This document shows, in pieces, positions 16,892 through 26,147 of a DNA stretch of 64,000 bases. The position numbers and the translations under genes are program-made. Each line of letters starts with the position of its first letter. Within the stretch, counting starts at the first letter, position 1. Under the pieces are notes generated by a model. The model made no database searches and was not told the origin of the DNA. It worked only from the letters and a program-made list of their open reading frames with translations. This DNA is from Terrimesophilobacter sp964651535 (lineage in GTDB: Bacteria; Actinomycetota; Actinomycetes; Actinomycetales; Microbacteriaceae): the NCBI GenBank assembly GCA_964651535.1, contig CAZYYE010000002.1, positions 744,001-808,000 on the forward strand. Direction: 5' to 3'.

Positions 16892-18171
16892 CCCCCAGCG
16901 GTTCACTCAACATCACCTCGTCGATAGTCGACCCCGCACTTCTCGATCTGCCGTGGGCTCTGCCGCTTGAGCTGTGGCCGGATAGCGTGATCGCCGCGCT
17001 GCCGAAGGGCATCTCCCGGCACCTCGTGCGCTTCGCGCACTTGAGCGGGTATGTCATCGCGATCAAAGAGACGTCGTCCGACCTCGCCCGGCGAGAGTAC
17101 GAACTGTTGAAGAACCTCCAGAAGCTCGACATCCCGTGCGTGGAACCCGTCGCCGTCATCACGAACCGCACCGACAGCGACGGGAACGAGCTTGACTCGG
17201 TGCTCGTGACGCGCCACTTGAAGTTCTCCCTGCCGTACCGCGCCCTGTATTCGCAGACCTTGCGGCCGGATACCGCGACGCGTCTCATCGATGCGCTCGC
17301 CGTCCTGCTCGTGCGGCTCCACATCGTCGGGTTCTTCTGGGGCGACGTGTCGCTGTCGAACACCCTGTTTCGCCGGGATGCGGGCGCGTTCGCCGCGTAC
17401 CTCGTCGACGCGGAGACCGGAAACCTGTACGACAGCCTCTCCGACGGCCAGAGGGAACACGACCTGGAGATTGCCCGGGTCAACATCGCCGGCGAACTGC
17501 TCGACCTCGCCGCGGGCGGGCGCCTCGACGAGGACACCGACCCGATCGAAGTGAGCAACGGCATCCTCGCGGCGTACCGCACGCTGTGGAAGGAACTCAC
17601 GAGTTCCGAGTCGTTCTCGGCGAACGAACGTTGGCGCATTGCCGAACGCGTCGAACGGCTCAACAATCTCGGGTTCGACATCGAAGAGCTTGCCATCAGC
17701 ACGGTGGACACCGGCAGCCAGGTTCTCATCCAGCCCAAAGTCGTGGACGCGGGCCACCACCAAAGGCGGCTCCTGCGGCTCACCGGCCTCGACGCGGAGG
17801 AGAATCAGGCGCGGCGGCTCCTCAACGACCTGGACGCGTACGCGGCGACCCATTTCGAGGGCGAACCCGACGAGGAGATGTCGGCGCACGAATGGCTGGC
17901 GACCGTTTTCGAGCCGGTGACCCGCGCGATCCCCCGCGAACTCAGGGGCAAGCTCGAGCCGGCCGAGGTGTTCCATCAGATGCTCGAGCATCGCTGGTTC
18001 CTGTCCCAGAACGAAGACCGGGATGTCCCCCTCGCGGAAGCGGTGGGTTCCTACATCGACACGGTGCTTCAGCATCGTCGCGATGAGGCGACCGTCATCG
18101 ACCCGCCCACTGGCGCATTCACGCTGCCCACCGCGATTATCGACGAAGAGGACTGGCGCGACCGCGTTTAG
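16888..18171 (+). CDS. DUF4032 domain protein (kinase-like N-terminal domain)
   Basis: 427 aa from GTG 16888, overlapping ugpC. The segments YVIAIKETSSDLARREYELLKNL, VTRHLKFSLPYRALYS and GFFWGDVSLSNTLFRRDAGAFAAYLVDAETG (a catalytic-loop-like GDxSxxN followed by VDAET) give a lipopolysaccharide-kinase/protein-kinase-like fold, followed by the C-terminal DUF4032 region. The pairing with a UgpC-type ATPase recurs in Actinomycetota, but function is unknown. The stop shares bases with the convergent permease stop (TTAG at 18168-18171). Confidence 0.85.
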
Positions 18172-19637
18172 AGGAAGATCGCGCACACGCCGAGAATGAC
18201 GGCGATCGCGGCGCTCGCGAGAACCACGACTTTCGTCACGGCGCCCGCGGACCCCACGGACGCATCCGCCTGGATGTCCGTGGCGGGGGTCGCGCTCGAC
18301 GCGTCGTCCGACGCCGCGGCAACGCTCATCGCGAGCGCGACGCGAGGCGGCGACGCCATGAGCGCAGCAGACGCTCCCACGTTTTGCGTCGCGAGAACCG
18401 TGAGCGGATCAGCGCCGATCACGAGCGCGGCCTGCGTCGTGCTCGCCGAGAACATGGCGCTCGCCCCCGAGTTCGAACCGGTCACGTATCCGCCGAGGGC
18501 ACCGACGAGAGGGATGAGGAAAAGGTAGGCGTGCCCCATGGTCGAGGCGGCCTGCGCCAGGTATGCGCTCGTGCCGCTCGCCGTCATGAGCCCACCGAGC
18601 AGCAGGAACAGTGCCGTCGTGAACGCCACCGGAATCCCGCGATTTCTGCTGCTGCGCAGCAGACCGGCAACTCGCGATCGCTCAACCTTCAGGAGGGCGA
18701 ACGCGAGCAGCCCGGTCACGATCAGCCACAGTGCCGGGCTCGCGAGCACGCGGCCGAACAGTCCGAGCGGCAGCAGCTGCTCCGCGAGGGAGGATGCGAG
18801 CAGCCCGGCGATGAGAATTCCGTACGGGAGGAGCGCACGGCGAAGTCTCCGTGGCGCAGTCCACCGGTTCCGTTCGACGAGCCTCGCGATGGCGAGGGTG
18901 ACGACGATCGCGGTGATCGACGCGGCGACGCCGGCCAGCGGCGGCCCGAGAAGAAAGTTGGCCGCAATGAGCGAAATCCACAACGCCGACACCACGACGA
19001 CCGCATCGAGCGCCGACCTCCGCGCTTGCTGTACGCCCACGGCGAGGATCAGGATCGTCGGCGTCGCAACCAGGAGAACGGGAAGCGTGAAGACGGCGCT
19101 CCACACGCCGAGCATCTGAAAGTCCACCCCGCCCAGTTGCGCTGCGATGAGCGTGCCGGGGGCCAGGGAGCCCCACGGCACGAGAACGAGCCCGAGAAGC
19201 GCAACGACCGCCGATCGAGCGGTGCTCAGCCCGATGTGCCGAAGGAGCGGGATGCTCACGATCACACCGAGTCCGAACCCAGTGACCGACTCGGCGAACG
19301 GTGTCACTCCGAGGGTGATGAGCAGCACCACGCGTCCGGGCCCCCGGCACACGTCGGTGAGCCACCGGGCAATCGTCGCTTGAGCCCCGGATGCGGTGAG
19401 CACCTCGGCGAGCAATACGCCTCCGACGATGATGAGCACGACTTCGACGAGGAGCGGACCGATGGTCGACGAGGTGTGCGCCGCCGCCTGGGCGCTGATC
19501 GGAAACCACAGGGCCGACACGGCAATTGCTGCGGCGATGGATGCGAGAGCGGCCAAATACGGGCGCATCCGGAATGCCATCAGGCCGCACACCAGAACGA
19601 GGGGCGCTCCCGCGGCCGCGACGAGGAGCGGACTCAC
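18168..19637 (-). CDS. L-lactate permease (LctP family)
   Basis: 489 aa with about 12-13 predicted hydrophobic segments. The family signatures TPFAESVTGFGLGVIVSIPLL near residue 110, and GYVTGSNSGASAMFSASTTQAA in the C-terminal third, are characteristic of LctP lactate/glycolate permeases. It should import lactate with protons across the cytoplasmic membrane. The start is a GTG at 19637. It stands alone with no lactate dehydrogenase nearby. Confidence 0.85.
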   Translation of the reverse strand: MSPLLVAAAGAPLVLVCGLMAFRMRPYLAALASIAAAIAVSALWFPISAQAAAHTSSTIGPLLVEVVLIIVGGVLLAEVLTASGAQATIARWLTDVCRGPGRVVLLITLGVTPFAESVTGFGLGVIVSIPLLRHIGLSTARSAVVALLGLVLVPWGSLAPGTLIAAQLGGVDFQMLGVWSAVFTLPVLLVATPTILILAVGVQQARRSALDAVVVVSALWISLIAANFLLGPPLAGVAASITAIVVTLAIARLVERNRWTAPRRLRRALLPYGILIAGLLASSLAEQLLPLGLFGRVLASPALWLIVTGLLAFALLKVERSRVAGLLRSSRNRGIPVAFTTALFLLLGGLMTASGTSAYLAQAASTMGHAYLFLIPLVGALGGYVTGSNSGASAMFSASTTQAALVIGADPLTVLATQNVGASAALMASPPRVALAMSVAAASDDASSATPATDIQADASVGSAGAVTKVVVLASAAIAVILGVCAIFL

Positions 19638-19752
19638 CGGCGTGCTCGCCAGCGACGAGCTTCGACATCAGAATCCCGATCGCGCATTGCTCCACCCTAG
19701 CCAGCCGTCGAGCCCCCACCACTCCACTCCCTGCCGTGCACAGGAGCGGGTC

Positions 19753-20211
19753 TTAGGCCAGGAAGTGCTCAAGGCCGCGACCGGCGACGTGGTCGAAGAT
19801 GAGATTCGTCTCGGTGTTGGCGACGGCAGGATGCCCCGCGAGATGTTCGAGAACGAAGTCCCGCAGCTCGGAGGAGTCGCGGGCGGCCACGTGCAGCAGG
19901 AAGTCGTCGACACCGGCCATGTGAAACAAACCGAGCACCCCCGGCCAGTTCGGAGCCTCGTCGCGGAACGACTCGACATCCTCCCGAATGATGGAGACGA
20001 GGCGAACGGAAATGAGCGCCTGCACGGTCATCCCCAGCGCCGCCACGTTCAATTCGGCGTGGTAGCCGAGCAGATACCCTTCGGTTTGCAGCCGTCGGAT
20101 GCGCAGGGACACGGTGGACTCTGCGACCCCGATCACGGTCGCGAGGGCCGTTCCCGACATCCGGGCATTGCTGGAAAGTGCGCGAAGGATTCTGCGATCA
20201 ATGTCATCCAT
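19753..20211 (-). CDS. Lrp/AsnC-family transcriptional regulator (MdeR-like position)
   Basis: 152 aa from ATG 20211 (MDDIDRRILRAL), the standard Lrp start. The N-terminal HTH spans about 15-50 (MSGTALATVIGVAESTVSLRIRRL) and the RAM/ligand domain about 65-145. It is divergent from a PLP-dependent gamma-lyase/synthase gene with a 99-bp shared promoter region, like mdeR-mdeA in pseudomonads, so it probably controls that gene in response to an amino acid. Longer upstream frame rejected. Confidence 0.9.
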   Translation of the reverse strand: MDDIDRRILRALSSNARMSGTALATVIGVAESTVSLRIRRLQTEGYLLGYHAELNVAALGMTVQALISVRLVSIIREDVESFRDEAPNWPGVLGLFHMAGVDDFLLHVAARDSSELRDFVLEHLAGHPAVANTETNLIFDHVAGRGLEHFLA

Positions 20212-20310
20212 CACCCCATCTTGCCGCAGAGTTCGCAACGGCGGAACGTCTGCGATGTGGATTCTTGCGATGGCCTTGAAGTTTGTCGCGGATTCTGTTT
20301 TGGTCGAGTC

Positions 20311-21486
20311 ATGCAGCCTTCGAAACCCCGTCTGGAAACCCGCGCCGTCCACGCCGGAATGGAGGGCGTGATCGAGTCAGGTTCCCACGTCCCGACGATC
20401 GACCTCTCCACGACGAACCCGTTGCCGAGCGTCGAACTGGGCGGGGACTCGTACGAGAATCTCGCCACCGGCGGCACCCTGGAGCCCGGCCAGTCCGCCG
20501 TGTACCAGCGCCTGTGGCAACCTGGCGTCGCCCGGTTCGAGACGGCGCTCGCGAACCTCGAAGGCTCGGAGGCCGCCGTCGCGTTCGCCTCAGGGATGGC
20601 CGCGCTCGCCGCGTGCCTGCTCGCGAGCGTCACCGCGGGCAAGCCTCACGTTGTTGCGCTGCGGCCCCTGTACGGCGGAACCGACCACGTTCTCGACAAC
20701 GGCCTCGTGGGAACAACCGTGACCTGGGTGCACAGCGTCGACGAGATCACCGCGGCGATCCAGCCCGACACCGGGCTCGTCGTAATCGAAACTCCGGCGA
20801 ACCCGACCCTCGAACTCGTGAACATCGCGAAAGCGGTCGCCGCGGCGGGAGACGTGCCTGTTCTCGTCGACAACACGTTCGCGACCCCCGTGCTGCAGCG
20901 GCCGATCGAACACGGCGCGACGCTCGTGCTGCACAGCGCCACCAAGTACATCGGCGGTCACGGGGACGTCATGGGCGGCGTGATCGCCACGAACGAAGAG
21001 TGGGCCCCACGCCTGCGCCATGTTCGCGCACTCACCGGCGGCCTGCTTCACGCGTTCGCCGCGTACCTGCTGCACCGCGGGCTTCGAACGATGCCGCTGC
21101 GCGTTCGTGCGCAGCAGGAGACGGCCACGGCGCTCGCGGAGCGGCTGAACGGCCACCCCGCGTTGGCTCGCGTGCTGTTCCCGACGCTCCCCGGCTGCGA
21201 CCCCGAAGGTTTGATCGGTACGCAGTCCGAAGGTCCAGGCTCCATGCTCTCGCTTGACCTGGCTGGCGGATACAACGCGGCGACGAAGTTCATCGAGTCG
21301 CTCAAACTCGCGAGCCACGCCGTTTCCCTTGGCGGGATCGACACGCTCGCGCAGCATCCGGCATCGCTCACGCACCGTCCGGTTGCTGCGGAGGCAAAAC
21401 CCGGTGGCGGAATCGTGCGGATCTCGGTGGGCCTCGAGCACGTGGATGACATCTACGACGACCTAGTGCAAGCGCTCGAGGCGTAA
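20311..21486 (+). CDS. Cys/Met metabolism PLP-dependent enzyme (methionine gamma-lyase / cystathionine gamma-synthase type)
   Basis: 391 aa from ATG 20311. PLP fold type I gamma-family: substrate and cofactor residues in YQRLWQPGVARFE, GMAA in the FASGMAALAA loop, VDNTFATPVLQRP, and the Schiff-base lysine in HSATKYIGGHGD. The family includes MetB, MetC, MegL and MetZ, and motifs alone do not decide; the divergent Lrp gene favours a catabolic methionine gamma-lyase, giving methanethiol, ammonia and 2-oxobutyrate. The long upstream extension of the frame is antisense to the Lrp gene and is not coding. Confidence 0.87.
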   Translation: MQPSKPRLETRAVHAGMEGVIESGSHVPTIDLSTTNPLPSVELGGDSYENLATGGTLEPGQSAVYQRLWQPGVARFETALANLEGSEAAVAFASGMAALAACLLASVTAGKPHVVALRPLYGGTDHVLDNGLVGTTVTWVHSVDEITAAIQPDTGLVVIETPANPTLELVNIAKAVAAAGDVPVLVDNTFATPVLQRPIEHGATLVLHSATKYIGGHGDVMGGVIATNEEWAPRLRHVRALTGGLLHAFAAYLLHRGLRTMPLRVRAQQETATALAERLNGHPALARVLFPTLPGCDPEGLIGTQSEGPGSMLSLDLAGGYNAATKFIESLKLASHAVSLGGIDTLAQHPASLTHRPVAAEAKPGGGIVRISVGLEHVDDIYDDLVQALEA

Positions 21487-21490
21487 TCCG

Positions 21491-22564
21491 CTATTTTTTG
21501 GAGCGGTTCTTCGAAATCTCGTAGAGGGTCACGCTCGCCGCAATCCCGGCGTTGAGGGACTCGGTCGATGCGGCGATCGGGATCGAGACGACCGCATCGC
21601 ACGTTTCCGTGACGAGCCGCGACAGGCCCTTGCCCTCGCTGCCGACCACGACGACGAGCGGCGACTTCGCCCAGGTCAGCCCGGGCAGCGCGACGTCTCC
21701 ACCGCCGTCCAGTCCCAGCACGAACACACCGCGCTCCTTGAGCACTTTCAGCGTCTGAGTGAGATTGCTCGCCATGGCGACCGGTGTTCGCGCGGCAGCA
21801 CCGGCCGACGTTTTCCACGCGGCCGCCGTCATTCCCACCGAGCGCCGCTGCGGCACGATCACGCCGTGCCCGCCGAACGCCGCGACCGAGCGGATGATCG
21901 CGCCGAGGTTCCGCGGGTCCGTGATCCCGTCGAGCGCGACGAGCAGCGGCACCTTGCCGTGGCTAAGTATCTTGTCGAGCAGCTCGATCGGGTGCGCGTA
22001 GTCGTACGGCGGTACCTTGAGAGCGAGCCCCTGGTGCACGGAGTCGAACCCGGCGAGTCGGTCGAGTTCCGGTCGCATTACCTCGAGGATGGGAAGTCCT
22101 CGCTTCGTGGCGATCCCCATGACCTCCTTCACGCGATCGTCGTACTCGATGCGTGACGCAATGTAGAGCGTTGTCGCCGGAATGGATGCGCGCAGCGCCT
22201 CGAGGACGGAATTGCGCCCCGTGACATACTCGAATTCGTCCGACGACTTGGGCCGCCGCATGCGCTGCGAATCGCCCGACTGGGCAGGCCGTCCGGTCTT
22301 GCCTCCCCGTCCCACCTTGCCCGCGGGGTCTCCCCTGTCCGGCTGGCCGCCACGGGAGGCCGGCCGCTTGCCGCCGGATGCCTCGAATCGGTCTGCGGCC
22401 GCCTTGCGTTTGCCTGCCGGGTGGTACGGGCGGTCCTCGGCCTTGGGGGTGGGTTTCTTCCCCTCGAGGGCCTGTTTGCCCTGCCCTCCGGATCCCACTT
22501 GCGGACCGCGGCTCTTTTTGCGCACAGCGCCGGGTCGACCGTGCTTCGGTGCCGAGTTTTTCAC
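21491..22564 (-). CDS. rlmB: 23S rRNA (guanosine-2'-O)-methyltransferase RlmB
   Basis: 357 aa from GTG 22564, which overlaps the cysS stop as GTGA and has GGAG 6 nt upstream. A long, basic, disordered N-terminal extension (about 1-105, Lys/Arg/Gly-rich) is common in actinobacterial RlmB. Then come the substrate-binding domain (VTGRNSVLEALRA) and a SPOUT domain with the knot motifs LDGITDPRNLGAIIRSVAAFG, VVVGSEGKGL and STESLNAGIAASVTLYE. It methylates G2251 in the peptidyl-transferase P-loop. Standard cysS-rlmB operon. Confidence 0.93.
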   Translation of the reverse strand: MKNSAPKHGRPGAVRKKSRGPQVGSGGQGKQALEGKKPTPKAEDRPYHPAGKRKAAADRFEASGGKRPASRGGQPDRGDPAGKVGRGGKTGRPAQSGDSQRMRRPKSSDEFEYVTGRNSVLEALRASIPATTLYIASRIEYDDRVKEVMGIATKRGLPILEVMRPELDRLAGFDSVHQGLALKVPPYDYAHPIELLDKILSHGKVPLLVALDGITDPRNLGAIIRSVAAFGGHGVIVPQRRSVGMTAAAWKTSAGAAARTPVAMASNLTQTLKVLKERGVFVLGLDGGGDVALPGLTWAKSPLVVVVGSEGKGLSRLVTETCDAVVSIPIAASTESLNAGIAASVTLYEISKNRSKK

Positions 22565-23976
22565 GCGATGCTCCATTGGGTTCCGGTGGGGGTGTCGTCG
22601 AGTTGGATGCCGGCTCCGGCCAGCTCGTCGCGAATCCGGTCGGCCGCGGCAAAGTCCTTCGCCGCACGTGCAGCATCCCGGTCGGCGATCAACAGTTCGA
22701 CGAGCCTCGCAAGGGCGGGCGCCGTCTCGTCCGACTGGGACGTGTTCCACGGCGCAACAAGCGGATTCAAGCCGAGTACTTCGGTCATGGCGAACACTTC
22801 GCCGCGGATGCGCGCGGCCGATTCGAGCGTCTCCGCGTCGAGGGCGGCGTTTCCCGCACGAATGGCATCGTGCAGCACGGCGAGCGCTTGCGGCACCGCG
22901 AGGTCGTCATCCATGGCCGAAGCGAACGCCTCTGGAACCACGAAGGGCGCGCTGCCCGCAAACTCGGATTCTGACAGGCGGCGGTCGGCCCTCGCAAGGA
23001 ACCCTTCGATGCGCTCCAGTGCGGCCTCCGCCTCGATGAGGGAGCCGTCGTGGTAGTCGATCGTCGACCGGTAATGCGCCGCACCCAGGTAATACCGCAC
23101 CACGAGGGGCCGCGCCTTCTCCAGGAACTCTGCGGCGTAAATCGAGTTGCCGAGCGACTTCGACATTTTCTGGCCTGCAATGTTCACGAGCCCGTTGTGC
23201 ACCCAGTAGGTCGCGAACTTGTCGCCCGCCGCCGTGGACTGAGCGAGTTCGTTCTCGTGGTGCGGGAAGCGCAGGTCCAGTCCGCCGCCGTGAATGTCGA
23301 AGTGGCTGCCCAGGTAACGGGATGCCATCGCCGAGCACTCCAGGTGCCAGCCCGGCCGACCAGAACCCCACGGCGACGGCCAGCTCGCCGATTCCGGCTC
23401 GGTCGGCTTGTGCCCCTTCCACAGGGCGAAGTCGCGGGGGTCTCGCTTGCCGCGCGGATCGGAATCCGCCGCAGGTTCCATGTCGTCGGGCTTTTGCCTT
23501 GTGAGTTCGCCATAGCTCGGCCACGAACCCGTGTCGAAATACACGTCGCCCGAGCCATCCGACGCGGGATAAGCATGTCCGGCGTCGATGAGACGCTGGA
23601 TGAGCTCGTGCATTTGGCCGATGCTCGCCGTCGCACGAGGCTCATAGGTCGGCGGCAGGATGCCGAGTGCCGCATATCCTGCCGTGAACTCCAGCTCGAA
23701 GCGGTATGCGAGGGCCCACCACTGTTCAGGGTCATCCGCCGCGCTCGCGAGTATTTTGTCGTCGATGTCGGTGACGTTGCGCACGAGAGTCACGCGGAAT
23801 CCGCGGTAGGTGAGCCACCGCCGCCACAGGTCGTAGACGAGCGCGGAACGCAAGTGGCCGATGTGCGGGCTCGACTGCACGGTCGGACCGCACACGTAAA
23901 TACCGACCTCGCCGGGAGTGATGGGGTCGAGGTCGGTCACGGATTGCGACCGGGAGTCGTAGAGGCGCACTGTCAC
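22561..23976 (-). CDS. cysS: Cysteinyl-tRNA synthetase
   Basis: 471 aa from GTG 23976; a TAGGCT box lies 6 nt upstream, suggesting a leaderless transcript, so this start is preferred to TTG 23982. Class I signatures: the HIGH-equivalent SPHIGHLRSALVYD, and KMSKS in GQKMSKSLGNSI. Zinc ligands include C31 region ICGPT and the GWHLECSAM and HHENELAQ segments. It charges tRNA-Cys in the cytosol. CysS here shows the full synthetase pattern rather than the MshC ligase pattern, although the two are paralogous. Confidence 0.93.
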   Translation of the reverse strand: MTVRLYDSRSQSVTDLDPITPGEVGIYVCGPTVQSSPHIGHLRSALVYDLWRRWLTYRGFRVTLVRNVTDIDDKILASAADDPEQWWALAYRFELEFTAGYAALGILPPTYEPRATASIGQMHELIQRLIDAGHAYPASDGSGDVYFDTGSWPSYGELTRQKPDDMEPAADSDPRGKRDPRDFALWKGHKPTEPESASWPSPWGSGRPGWHLECSAMASRYLGSHFDIHGGGLDLRFPHHENELAQSTAAGDKFATYWVHNGLVNIAGQKMSKSLGNSIYAAEFLEKARPLVVRYYLGAAHYRSTIDYHDGSLIEAEAALERIEGFLARADRRLSESEFAGSAPFVVPEAFASAMDDDLAVPQALAVLHDAIRAGNAALDAETLESAARIRGEVFAMTEVLGLNPLVAPWNTSQSDETAPALARLVELLIADRDAARAAKDFAAADRIRDELAGAGIQLDDTPTGTQWSIA

Positions 23977-23982
23977 AGGCAA

Positions 23983-23988
23983 AGCCTA
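23983..23988 (-). promoter_or_regulatory. -10 box for cysS (leaderless)
   Basis: TAGGCT on the reverse strand, 6 nt ahead of the GTG at 23976. No Shine-Dalgarno sequence precedes that GTG. The divergent MBL gene has its own TAGCAT box about 40 bp away. Confidence 0.5.
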
Positions 23989-24023
23989 CTTGCTGACCCT
24001 GCGGGGCGACGGATGGTGTCGAC

Positions 24024-24029
24024 TAGCAT
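24024..24029 (+). promoter_or_regulatory. -10 box for MBL hydrolase gene (leaderless)
   Basis: TAGCAT, 7 nt before ATG 24037, supports that start over the upstream in-frame ATG at 24013, which would lie upstream of the transcription start. Confidence 0.5.
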
Positions 24030-24036
24030 CGAAGGG

Positions 24037-25017
24037 ATGCAACCCACGAGCGACTCCCAGTTTCAGGCCGCAGCGGGCGACGGGGTTCCGCCCCTCGAGC
24101 AGGTTCGGGACGGGCTGTTCTGTTACGGCCTTCGCCAGCCGGGCACGCTGCCCCACTTCACGCTCAGCTACGTGCTGGTGGATGCCCGCGGCGGTGTGCA
24201 CATCATCGACACGGGATGGGACACCGACGAGAACTGGGCCGCACTCGGGGAAGTTCTCGACACTCTGGAGCGTTCGCTGTCGGATGTCTCGTCGGTGACG
24301 GTCACGCACCTTCACCCCGACCATCTGGGGATGGCGTCGAGGATCAGGGCAGCGACCGGAGCTCCCGTCGCCCTGCACCGGATCGAGCAAGAGGGCATCC
24401 GCGAGTTGTCCGCTCCGCTGGCCGATGAGGAGGTTCTCGCACGGCTCGCCGGCTGGGGTGTGCCGGATGACCGGCGGGCGGAGCTCCTTCAGGCAGCCCA
24501 CTTGCGCAGCCGCTGGCCGTCGTTCACCGCCGACCGGTTGCTGGAAGATGGCGAGCTCCTGGACGTTCCGGGCCGCGCTGTGCGCGCGATACACACGCCG
24601 GGCCACACGGCGGGGCATCTCGCGTTCGTCGACGACGAATGGGAAGTGGTGTTCCTCGGCGACCTGCTGCTGCCGAACCAGTTCCCCGGCATCGGGTTGG
24701 GCGGCACGCCGGACGGCAGCCCCATCGACCACTACCTCGCTTCGCTTGCCGTCGTCTCCGAACTGGATGCCTTCGAGGCGTTGCCCGGCCACGGATACCG
24801 GTTCACGGGGATCGCGCAGCGCAGCGCGGAAACGGCGTCGCACCACGAGAACCGCACGAGCGAGGTCGCGGCGCTTCGGCATCCGAGTTCCACCGTGTGG
24901 GATGTTGCGGCGCAACTCACCTGGACGGCCGGGTGGAGCAATCTGTCGGGGTTGCCGCTGCTTTCCGCGCTGTCGCAAACCTCGTTGCACGAGGAGCGCG
25001 CCGCCCGACGGCTCTAG
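24037..25017 (+). CDS. MBL-fold metallo-hydrolase
   Basis: 326 aa. Metallo-beta-lactamase motif THLHPDHLG (His-x-His-x-Asp-His), then GHTAGHLAF with the third-position His, FLGDLLLP with the bridging Asp, and LPGHGYRF with the last metal His. These predict a binuclear zinc or iron hydrolase of the glyoxalase-II-like branch, with the substrate unknown. The protein has no signal peptide. It is divergent from cysS and its stop shares CTAG (25014-25017) with the convergent carD stop. Confidence 0.88.
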   Translation: MQPTSDSQFQAAAGDGVPPLEQVRDGLFCYGLRQPGTLPHFTLSYVLVDARGGVHIIDTGWDTDENWAALGEVLDTLERSLSDVSSVTVTHLHPDHLGMASRIRAATGAPVALHRIEQEGIRELSAPLADEEVLARLAGWGVPDDRRAELLQAAHLRSRWPSFTADRLLEDGELLDVPGRAVRAIHTPGHTAGHLAFVDDEWEVVFLGDLLLPNQFPGIGLGGTPDGSPIDHYLASLAVVSELDAFEALPGHGYRFTGIAQRSAETASHHENRTSEVAALRHPSSTVWDVAAQLTWTAGWSNLSGLPLLSALSQTSLHEERAARRL

Positions 25018-25496
25018 GAGGCGAGGACCTCGTCGAGAACGCTCGATGCCTTCTCTTCGTCGGTCTTCTCGGCCAACGCGAGTTCGGAGATGAGAATCTG
25101 GCGGGCTTTCGCAAGCATCCGCTTCTCGCCAGCGGAAAGGCCGCGGTCCTGGTCGCGGCGCCACAGGTCGCGAACGACCTCGGAAACCTTGATGACGTCG
25201 CCGGAGGCGAGCTTCTCGAGGTTCGCCTTGTACCGGCGGGACCAGTTGGTGGGCTCTTCCGTGAACGGTGCGCGCAGGACTTCAAAAACCTTGTCGAGGC
25301 CTTCGCGCCCGATGACGTCCCGAACGCCCACGAGGTCGACGTTTTCGGCGGGAACTTCGATCGTGAGATCGCCCTGAGTGACGTTGAGTTTCAGATAGAG
25401 CTTCTCTTCACCTCGAACGGTGCGCTTCTTGACCTCTGTGATGGTAGCTGCCCCGTGGTGGGGGTAAACGACAGTCTCGCCGACTTCGAAAAGCAT
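25014..25496 (-). CDS. carD: CarD family transcriptional regulator
   Basis: 160 aa from ATG 25496 (MLFEVGETVVYPHHGAA); the longer frame upstream is not conserved. The N-terminal RNA polymerase-interacting Tudor-like domain (to about 60) contains GETVVYPHHGAATI; the C-terminal helical DNA-binding domain carries the conserved Trp in EPTNWSRRYKANLEKL. CarD binds the RNA polymerase beta subunit and stabilises open complexes, notably at rRNA promoters, and is essential in mycobacteria. Confidence 0.95.
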   Translation of the reverse strand: MLFEVGETVVYPHHGAATITEVKKRTVRGEEKLYLKLNVTQGDLTIEVPAENVDLVGVRDVIGREGLDKVFEVLRAPFTEEPTNWSRRYKANLEKLASGDVIKVSEVVRDLWRRDQDRGLSAGEKRMLAKARQILISELALAEKTDEEKASSVLDEVLAS

Positions 25497-25658
25497 TGAA
25501 TAGGCTCCATTCCGCGACCAAAAGTTTACCACAGGGCCCTGAGCACCCGGATGGCCAATCCTCGCCCCGGGCCCCGCGGGCGCTAGGCTAAACTCGCAAC
25601 TGAGTTCGCGGTTCGGATACCCCGCGGATGACACCGAATTTCCCAGTCGGAGGAACCT

Positions 25659-26144
25659 GTGAGAGCACGTCTTGCCGCGAGCGCCGTTCTCGTCGCCCTG
25701 TTGGCCGTGGGCACGACGGGCTGCACCTTCATCACCGATCAAGCCACGACCACGAAGTACGACCCGGGCGACGGCATCAGTGCGGCCATGGGCGACATCC
25801 AGATTGTGAACGCTCTCCTCGTGACGGCGGATGGCGAAACCGCAAGCCTCCTCATCAACATCGTCAATCACTCGGCGTTCGGCGCGACGGTCAACGTCCA
25901 GTACGAGAATGCCGACAACGCGAAAGTGAACGAAACCATTCACGTGAACGCCGACTCCGTCAAGAGCCTCGGCGGAAAGGATGCGAGCACTCTCATCCTG
26001 AACGGCGTGGACGCGCCGGCCGGGGGCCTGTTCCCCGTGTTCTTCCAGTACGACGACGTCACCGGACAACAGCTCTTGCTGCCGGTGCTCGCCCCCAACG
26101 GCGAGTACGCTTCGCTCGCACCGGAGACCGCCACCACCCCGTAA
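25659..26144 (+). CDS. Small secreted lipoprotein, actinobacterial conserved
   Basis: 161 aa from GTG 25659, with GGAGG 5 nt upstream. Lipobox VGTTGC places the lipid-modified Cys at residue 22. The mature domain (DGISAAMGDIQIVNALLVTADGE...) is predicted all-beta; homologues are often mislabelled as DNA modification methylases because of old annotation. No function is known. It lies between carD and the convergent regX3 gene. Confidence 0.82.
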   Translation: MRARLAASAVLVALLAVGTTGCTFITDQATTTKYDPGDGISAAMGDIQIVNALLVTADGETASLLINIVNHSAFGATVNVQYENADNAKVNETIHVNADSVKSLGGKDASTLILNGVDAPAGGLFPVFFQYDDVTGQQLLLPVLAPNGEYASLAPETATTP

Positions 26145-26147
26145 CCG

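Noticed and set aside
19396..20310. 300-codon upstream extension of the PLP-enzyme frame
   Set aside because: It is antisense to the Lrp gene and the lactate permease leader; the conserved protein starts at 20311.
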